In this document: piece after piece, positions 32,532 to 37,305 of the stretch
How the letters are laid out: each line of letters starts with the position of its first letter
Position numbering within the stretch: position 1 is the stretch's first letter
Origin: Burkholderiaceae bacterium
GTDB lineage: Bacteria > Pseudomonadota > Gammaproteobacteria > Burkholderiales > Burkholderiaceae_C
Assembly (NCBI GenBank): GCA_004323695.1
Contig: SCRU01000064.1
Span: 1 to 37,305, forward strand
Length of the DNA stretch: 37,305 nucleotides
Direction of reading: 5' to 3'
Translations under genes and position numbers: made by a program
The notes under the pieces: generated by a model
What the model saw: only the letters and a program-made list of their open reading frames with translations
The model's database searches: none
What the model was told of the DNA's origin: nothing

Positions 32532-33554
32532 TCAGCGCCCCGACGAATCGCGGGGAATCAGCCGGGGCAGCGGCCCGGCCACCGTGCGGCGGCTCGCATC
32601 GCCGCGCAGGTGGTCGAACAGCAGGTCGATGGCCTGGTGCGCGATCTGGTCCAGGTGCAGGTCGACGGCGGTCAGTGGCGGCTGGCAGGTGCGTGCGCGA
32701 ATGCCGTCGTAGCGTGTCGCGACCTTCACGTCCTGCGGAATGCGCTGGCCCGACTCGGTGATTGCCCGCACCGCACCCACCGCAAACGCATCGACCGGCA
32801 CACAGACGGCGTCGATCCGGGAATGTTCGGCGAGCAGCGCCCGCGCTGCCTCATAGCCGCCCTCTTCGCCGCGGCTTTCGTCGGCACGCGCCAGCAGGCC
32901 CGGCTGGCGATGCCTGCGCGCCCACGCCTGATAGGCCGCCCCGGATTCGATATAGGAGTTGCGCTGGGCCGAACCCAGGATCATCGCGACATTGCGGGCG
33001 CCCTGCCCGCGCAGATGGTCCAGCAGCAGCACCGTGGTCTGCGCCGAATGGATGTCCACGTACGGCACGGCGCGGCGCGCACCGGAGAGCTTGCCGATCG
33101 CCACCATCGGCAGGCCGCGGCGCTGCAGATAGTCCACATTCGGATCGCGCGCCAAGGGTTCAATTACCAGCGCGCCATCCAGGTCGAGCTGCTCCAGAGA
33201 CACCTGCCCCGACTCCATGGGCGGCGCCAGCACCAGGGCCAACCCTCGGTCGAGCGCCGCGGCCGCGGCCACCGCCGCAATTTCCATCATGAAGCCCAGA
33301 CGCGACGGCCCGCCGGCCACCGCGAAGGGCATGGAAGACAGCAGCACGATCATGTGCGCCTCGCCGGTGCGCAACCGCTGGGCGTGGCGATTGGGCCGAT
33401 ACCCCAGCTTGCGCGCGGCCTCCTCGACGCGTTCGCGCGTGCGCGCATCGACCTGGCCGCGGTGGTTGAGTGCGTGCGACACGGTGGTCGGCGACACGCC
33501 GGCCTCACGCGCCACATCCTTGATGGTGATCCGCCGCGCGGGATCGGGATTCAT
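32532..33554 (-). CDS. LacI family transcriptional regulator
   Basis: 340-aa LacI/GalR repressor: N-terminal HTH and hinge (ITIKDVAREAGVSPTTVSHA at ~9-28, then LNHRGQVDARTRERV and LGYRPNRHAQRL) followed by a periplasmic-binding-protein-like effector domain (~62-335). The ATG at 33554 is chosen because the HTH begins within ten residues. A much longer in-frame ORF extends to 34991, but that part is antisense to the permease gene. It diverges from the nucleobase permease gene, and two CCAAATCGNTTTGG sites lie between the two. It probably represses the permease/amidohydrolase operon in response to a purine or related ligand. Confidence 0.93.
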   Translation of the reverse strand: MNPDPARRITIKDVAREAGVSPTTVSHALNHRGQVDARTRERVEEAARKLGYRPNRHAQRLRTGEAHMIVLLSSMPFAVAGGPSRLGFMMEIAAVAAAAALDRGLALVLAPPMESGQVSLEQLDLDGALVIEPLARDPNVDYLQRRGLPMVAIGKLSGARRAVPYVDIHSAQTTVLLLDHLRGQGARNVAMILGSAQRNSYIESGAAYQAWARRHRQPGLLARADESRGEEGGYEAARALLAEHSRIDAVCVPVDAFAVGAVRAITESGQRIPQDVKVATRYDGIRARTCQPPLTAVDLHLDQIAHQAIDLLFDHLRGDASRRTVAGPLPRLIPRDSSGR

Positions 33555-33558
33555 ACCG

Positions 33559-33587
33559 TTGACATTTTCCGAAGCCGGTGATTCAAT
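33559..33587 (+). promoter_or_regulatory. Candidate promoter of the nucleobase permease operon
   Basis: TTGACA (33559-33564), 17-nt spacer, TTCAAT (33582-33587). Transcription would start near 33594, inside operator O1. Confidence 0.5.
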
Positions 33588-33590
33588 GCG

Positions 33591-33604
33591 CCAAATCGTT
33601 TTGG
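33591..33604. promoter_or_regulatory. LacI-type operator O1
   Basis: CCAAATCGTTTTGG, a near-perfect palindrome with the CG centre typical of LacI-family sites (half-sites match in 6 of 7). It overlaps the expected transcription start of the permease operon. Confidence 0.6.
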
Positions 33605-33628
33605 GCGACCTCCTGAAATGTACCTCAT

Positions 33629-33647
33629 CCGCCTTGGCGGCTTTTTT
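33629..33647 (+). terminator. Short GC stem with T-run in the permease leader
   Basis: CCGC-CTTG-GCGG followed by CTTTTTT. The stem is only 4 bp, so this is a weak terminator or pause site. It lies between the two operators in the 5' leader, where it could act as an attenuator. Confidence 0.25.
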
Positions 33648-33657
33648 AACCAGAGCA

Positions 33658-33673
33658 CCCAAATCGATTTGGG
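33658..33673. promoter_or_regulatory. LacI-type operator O2
   Basis: CCCAAATCGATTTGGG, a perfect 16-bp palindrome centred on CG, 68 bp (about 6.5 helical turns) downstream of O1 and 28 bp before the permease ATG. The shared core CCAAATCG-NTTTGG marks both as sites for the same regulator, most simply the adjacent LacI protein. Confidence 0.7.
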
Positions 33674-33701
33674 CATCAACCCGATCCAAAGGAAATTCAT
33701 C

Positions 33702-35048
33702 ATGCGCAGCGTTTCCGATACCCATCCCGTTGACACCGTGCTGCCGGTTCCGCAGCTCCTTGTGTTCGGCCTGCAGCATGTGCTGGTGATGGCGGCCGTG
33801 CCGATCACCTCGGTGTTCCTGGTGGCCAAGGCACTGGGCCTGTCGCCATCGGTCACCGTCAATCTGATCAGCGCCACCTTCCTGATGTGCGGCGTGGGCA
33901 CGCTGGTGCAGTCCTTCGGCCCATGGAAGTTCGGCGCGCGCATGCCCTTTGTGATGGTGCCCGGGGGCGCGCCGATCGTGATGTTCCTCCTCATCGCCAG
34001 GCAAACCGATCTGCAGACCGCCGCCGGCGCGGTGATTATCACGGCGATCTTTTACTTCCTGGTACTGCCGGTGTTCTCGCGCTGTCTCCGGTATTTCCCG
34101 AACATCGTCATCGGCACCTTGCTGCTGCTGGTGGCGATCAACCTGGTGAAAATCTATGGCGGGATCATCGCGGGGCGCCCCGGCACGCCCGGCTTCGCGG
34201 ACCCCGCGAACATCGGGCTCGCGCTGGCGACCGTCGGTTTCACCGTCGTGTTCGCGCGCATCTTCAAGGGCGTGCTGGGTCAAATTGCCGTCATGCTGGG
34301 GCTGGTGGCCGGGGCCATCGTCGCCTGGATCTTCGGACGAATGAGCCTGGGCGCCGTCGGCGCCGGGCCCTTCTGGAGCGCGCCCACGCTGATGCCGTTC
34401 GGCATTCCCCACTTCAACCTGGTGGCCGCGGTGCCACTGCTGATCTTCAGCGTGATCTCGATGGTGGAGGCCACGGGCCAGACCGTTGCCGTCGCCGAGG
34501 CGGTGGACAAGCAGATCGATCTGCGCGACATGGTTCCGCGCACCATCCGCGGGGACGCGCTGATGTCGCTGATCGGGGGTTTCTTCGGCACCTCGATGAT
34601 CATCACCAGCGGCGAGAACATCGGCATCGTGCGGGCCACCAATGTACGCTCGCGCTTCGTGACCGCGATGGCGGGCGCGATCCTGATCCTGGTGGCGCTC
34701 TCGGCATTCCTCGGGCGTCTGTTCGATGCGATTCCTTCCGCCGTGGTCGGCGGCACCGCCATGGTGGTCTTCGCGGTCATCGGCACCATGGGCATCGACA
34801 TCCTGCGCAAGGTGGACCTGCGCGAGCGCGGCAACATGTTCGTGCTGGCATGCGGGCTCACCATGGGCCTGCTGCCGATCCTGGTGCCGGGCCTGTACAG
34901 CAAATTCCCTGCGACGCTTCAACTGGTGCTCGGCAACGGTCTTGCGATGGGCGCCATCACCGCGATCATCCTGAACATTTTCTTCCACCATCTCAACGCA
35001 GCGAGCGTCGAAGCCGCCGCGGATGGGCAGGCTTCCGCGCCGCGCTGA
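33702..35048 (+). CDS. NCS2 family nucleobase (xanthine/uracil-type) permease
   Basis: 448-aa proton symporter of the NCS2 (nucleobase:cation symporter-2) family with about 14 membrane spans. LLVFGLQHVLVMAAVPITSV (~20-39), VMVPGGAPIVM, the helix VIII segment ISMVEATGQTVAVAEA (~251-266, with the substrate-binding Glu) and GGFFGTSMIITSGENIGIV (~290-308) are typical. The ATG at 33702 has AAAGGAAA upstream; an in-frame ATG at 33618 would add a leader peptide running over operator O2. The amidohydrolase 51 bp downstream suggests purine uptake and deamination. Confidence 0.92.
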   Translation: MRSVSDTHPVDTVLPVPQLLVFGLQHVLVMAAVPITSVFLVAKALGLSPSVTVNLISATFLMCGVGTLVQSFGPWKFGARMPFVMVPGGAPIVMFLLIARQTDLQTAAGAVIITAIFYFLVLPVFSRCLRYFPNIVIGTLLLLVAINLVKIYGGIIAGRPGTPGFADPANIGLALATVGFTVVFARIFKGVLGQIAVMLGLVAGAIVAWIFGRMSLGAVGAGPFWSAPTLMPFGIPHFNLVAAVPLLIFSVISMVEATGQTVAVAEAVDKQIDLRDMVPRTIRGDALMSLIGGFFGTSMIITSGENIGIVRATNVRSRFVTAMAGAILILVALSAFLGRLFDAIPSAVVGGTAMVVFAVIGTMGIDILRKVDLRERGNMFVLACGLTMGLLPILVPGLYSKFPATLQLVLGNGLAMGAITAIILNIFFHHLNAASVEAAADGQASAPR

Positions 35049-35099
35049 AAATCACCCTTTCCTTTTCCCAAATTTTCGCGGAACCAAGCCGCCTACACC

Positions 35100-36527
35100 A
35101 TGTCAACCGACCTCCATGCCGCGCTCTTCGCGGCCGACGAGTTGCTGCTCGTTCCCGACCATCTCATGCTGCGCGACGGCCCGGCGCAAAACCATGCGGT
35201 TTTGATCGCGCAGGGAAAGTTTGCGGATATCGGCCCCGCCGATGCGCTGGCGGCACGCCATCCCGGATTGACCCCCATCCAGCTGCCCGGCAAGCTGCTG
35301 ATGCCCGGAATGATCGATGCGCACCACCACCTGACGCAAACCTTCGGCAAATCGCTGGCCTACGGCGAGCCGTCCGAAATCTTCCGGCGCATCTGGGTTC
35401 CGCTCGAGGCCAGCCTGGATGATGAGTTCGTCTACCTCGTCTCCAAGCTGGCGGCGCTGGAATCGCTGCGCGGCGGCTTCACCACCGTTTGCGATGCGGG
35501 CACACGCGCCTCGGGCGGCATCGACGCGGTAGCCACCGCCACGCAGGAAGCGGGCCTGCGCTGCGTGCTCGGACTCATCTGTAACGACGGCGGCAACGCC
35601 AGCACGCCCGACGAACGCCGCGCCCTGAAACGGCGCGCAGCAGACTTTCTGCAGCAGTGGTCGGGCAACGCGATGGTTCGTCCATCGCTTGCCATCTCGG
35701 TGCCCGAGGCAGCGTCCTACGAGATGCTGATCGAGGTGTCGGCCCTGTGCGCGGAGGCGCGCACCATCTTCCAGACGCACGTGAACGAGCACCTGGCCTC
35801 GGTGGAGCGCTCGGTGGTGCAATGCGGCCTGCGCCCGCTGGAACTGCTGGCGCACCTGGGCGCGCTCGGGCCACAGGTGCTGATCGCGCATGGAACGCTG
35901 GTCACGCCGCCGGAGCTGAACCTGCTGCGCGACACCGACACGGCCGTGAGCTACAACCCCGTCGCCAGCCAATGGAAGGGCAATGCGGTGGCGCCGGCAC
36001 AGCTGATGGCGGCGCTGGGCATCCGGTTCGGACTCGGCACCGACGCCACGCGCAGCGATGCGTTCCGCCTGATGGACGCCGCCGAGGCAGCGCAGAAGCT
36101 CGCCTTCGGACTCGCGACGGGTGACGCCTCCTGCGGCGGCGGCTGGACCTGGTACGACCATGCGACGGGCGAGAGCGCGAAGGCCATCGGCCTGGGGCAT
36201 CTGATCGGCGAGATTGCCGTCGGCAAGGAGGCCGACTTCCTCATCGTCGACGTCGATACGCCCGAGATGTGCACTTCGGTCGATCTGACCTGGGACCTGG
36301 TGCGCCTGGGCAATCGGGACCAGATCACCGCGGTCTTCGTGGCCGGGCGCCTGCGCTTGTGGGGCGGATGGCCGGTGGACTGGGACGCGAAGGCGCTGAT
36401 GCAGCAGACCGCGAAGCGCGCGCGCGACGCGATCGCCCGCGCACCGATCCAGCGCCTGCACCCACCGGCCGCGCAGCACCGCCTTCTAGCTTCCGGCAAG
36501 GCCGGTCCACAAAACCATCCGCAATGA
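35100..36527 (+). CDS. Amidohydrolase family protein (8-oxoguanine/guanine deaminase-like)
   Basis: 475-aa metal-dependent deaminase of the amidohydrolase superfamily (ATZ/TRZ, SAH-deaminase, guanine-deaminase branch). Metal and catalytic residues: H75 and H77 (MIDAHHHL), His-Val-Asn-Glu-His (HVNEHL, ~217-222), IAHGT (~261-265) and GTDATRSDAF (~313-322) with the conserved Asp. The C-terminal IAVGKEADFLIVDVDTP is the usual composite beta-sandwich strand. Position after an NCS2 permease and under a LacI-type repressor points to an aminopurine or a triazine-like ring substrate. The stop overlaps the TauE/SafE start (ATGA). Confidence 0.88.
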   Translation: MSTDLHAALFAADELLLVPDHLMLRDGPAQNHAVLIAQGKFADIGPADALAARHPGLTPIQLPGKLLMPGMIDAHHHLTQTFGKSLAYGEPSEIFRRIWVPLEASLDDEFVYLVSKLAALESLRGGFTTVCDAGTRASGGIDAVATATQEAGLRCVLGLICNDGGNASTPDERRALKRRAADFLQQWSGNAMVRPSLAISVPEAASYEMLIEVSALCAEARTIFQTHVNEHLASVERSVVQCGLRPLELLAHLGALGPQVLIAHGTLVTPPELNLLRDTDTAVSYNPVASQWKGNAVAPAQLMAALGIRFGLGTDATRSDAFRLMDAAEAAQKLAFGLATGDASCGGGWTWYDHATGESAKAIGLGHLIGEIAVGKEADFLIVDVDTPEMCTSVDLTWDLVRLGNRDQITAVFVAGRLRLWGGWPVDWDAKALMQQTAKRARDAIARAPIQRLHPPAAQHRLLASGKAGPQNHPQ

Positions 36528-37237
36528 ACCCCGAAACCCTTCTGATTCTTTCTCTCGTCGTGCTCGTCGCGGCCTTCATTCAGGGCTCGACCAGCGTCGG
36601 CTTCGCGCTGATTTCCACGCCGGTGATCGGCATCCTGCGGCCCGAACTGCTGCCGGTCTGCGTGCTGATCCTGATGCTGCCCCTGAATTTCTATGTGGCC
36701 TGGCGCGAGCGCGGCTCGGTTGACCGGATCGGCGCCAGCTGGATCACGGGCGGCCGCATTGTCGGCACCGCCGGCGGGATCTGGGTGCTCGCGGCGCTGA
36801 GCGCGAGCCATCTCGCGCTGTTCGTGGGCGCCGCGACGATCGCGGCCGCGCTCGTGACGCTGATGATGCCGCCGTTCTCGCCGAGCCGCCCGTCCTTCAT
36901 CACGGCCGGGCTCATCACGGGCGTCACCGAAACGGCAACCGGCATTGGCGGTCCGCCGCTGGCGCTGCTCTACCAGCACCAGCCGCCCGCCACGATGCGC
37001 TCCACAATCGCGCTGTGCTTCCTCCTGGGCGAGATAGTGTCTCTGGCAACGCTGCTGGCCACCGGTCGCATCAGCGCCACGCAACTATCGGCGGCCGCCC
37101 TGCTGCTGCCGGCGCTGGTCGTGGGCTCCGTCCTCAGCCATGTCGTCCATCACCGGATCAACGGCCGCTTTCTGCGCAACTTCGTGCAGGTTTTTGCCAT
37201 CGTGTCCGGCATCGCGCTGATCATCCATGCGTCGTGA
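36524..37237 (+). CDS. Sulfite exporter TauE/SafE family protein
   Basis: 237-aa membrane protein with about seven to eight helices and the two TauE/SafE (DUF81) repeats: FIQGSTSVGFALISTPVIGI (~18-37) and ITGVTETATGIGGPPLALLY (~132-151), each with the Gly-rich turn. Family members export or import small anions such as sulfite or sulfoacetate; none is specified here. It is translationally coupled to the amidohydrolase gene by ATGA, so it may move the product of the same pathway. The remaining 68 bp to the window end hold no gene that I can support. Confidence 0.9.
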   Translation: MNPETLLILSLVVLVAAFIQGSTSVGFALISTPVIGILRPELLPVCVLILMLPLNFYVAWRERGSVDRIGASWITGGRIVGTAGGIWVLAALSASHLALFVGAATIAAALVTLMMPPFSPSRPSFITAGLITGVTETATGIGGPPLALLYQHQPPATMRSTIALCFLLGEIVSLATLLATGRISATQLSAAALLLPALVVGSVLSHVVHHRINGRFLRNFVQVFAIVSGIALIIHAS

Positions 37238-37305
37238 GACGAGTCAAGACATCAGGAAATGGAAACAGGAGATCGGGAATCCGGCGCGGCAGGCAAAAAG
37301 CCGCA

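Noticed and set aside
32532-34991. An 819-residue minus-strand open frame
   Set aside because: Only the first 340 codons from 33554 encode a protein (LacI type). The rest is antisense to the NCS2 permease and low in complexity (His/Gln/Arg-rich), as expected of a high-GC shadow frame.
1-37305. CRISPR arrays, tRNA genes, phage or plasmid genes
   Set aside because: None seen: no regular spaced repeats, no cloverleaf-type sequence, no integrase, capsid, relaxase or Rep genes.

Overview
The window is GC-rich chromosomal DNA from a betaproteobacterium, most likely Burkholderiales/Comamonadaceae (Polaromonas, Rhodoferax, Acidovorax or Variovorax type). This rests on the 16S rRNA 5' end at the left edge (minus strand), the style of the rRNA leader, the set of housekeeping genes (uup, hemE, priA, rep) and the short dispersed repeats I associate with that family. 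No tRNA, CRISPR, integrase or transposase was seen.

Layout. 1-620: start of an rrn operon on the minus strand with two tandem, very similar promoters. 624-3403: iorBA-type molybdopterin oxidoreductase (minus). 3518-5410: uup. 5445-5523: a relic of the 3' end of a mocR gene. 5541-8779: a four-gene heme-copper oxidase-type cluster on the minus strand (CuA subunit II, catalytic subunit I, SCO/SenC, membrane Orf1). 9073-10509: a MocR regulator, diverging from a six-gene amino-acid operon (LysE exporter, EamA exporter, aminotransferase, PhzF, threonine/serine dehydratase, perhaps a histidine phosphatase; 10676-16128). 16209-23211: CPA1 antiporter, creatininase-family hydrolase (minus), AlaX, DsbD/ScsB-like reductase, CoA-binding protein, extradiol-dioxygenase-like VOC protein. 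23315-29602: hemE, an intergenic region carrying DnaA boxes, priA, rep and a small exported protein. 29731-32483: a five-gene operon with an NnrS-like membrane protein, DUF2249 proteins and a DUF59 protein. 32532-37237: LacI-type regulator diverging from an NCS2 nucleobase permease, an amidohydrolase and a TauE/SafE permease.

The most interesting unit is the cluster at 5541-8779. Subunit I has all six heme/copper histidines but Asn248 where oxygen reductases carry the cross-linked Tyr (His-x3-Tyr). The gene set II-I-SenC-orf1 matches the norSY-senC-orf1 (sNOR) nitric oxide reductase clusters described in ammonia oxidisers. It is bracketed by a 79-bp direct repeat of the mocR 3' end, which suggests that it was inserted next to or into mocR. 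A second NO-linked-looking operon (29731-32483) has an NsrR-like palindrome in its promoter region, so the window may encode two parts of an NO response.

Small-scale structure includes a family of 17-bp hairpins (GCTAY-N7-RTAGC) scattered through genes and one intergenic region, a 47-bp palindromic element inserted in frame in an aminotransferase gene, a MocR operator and two LacI-type operators.
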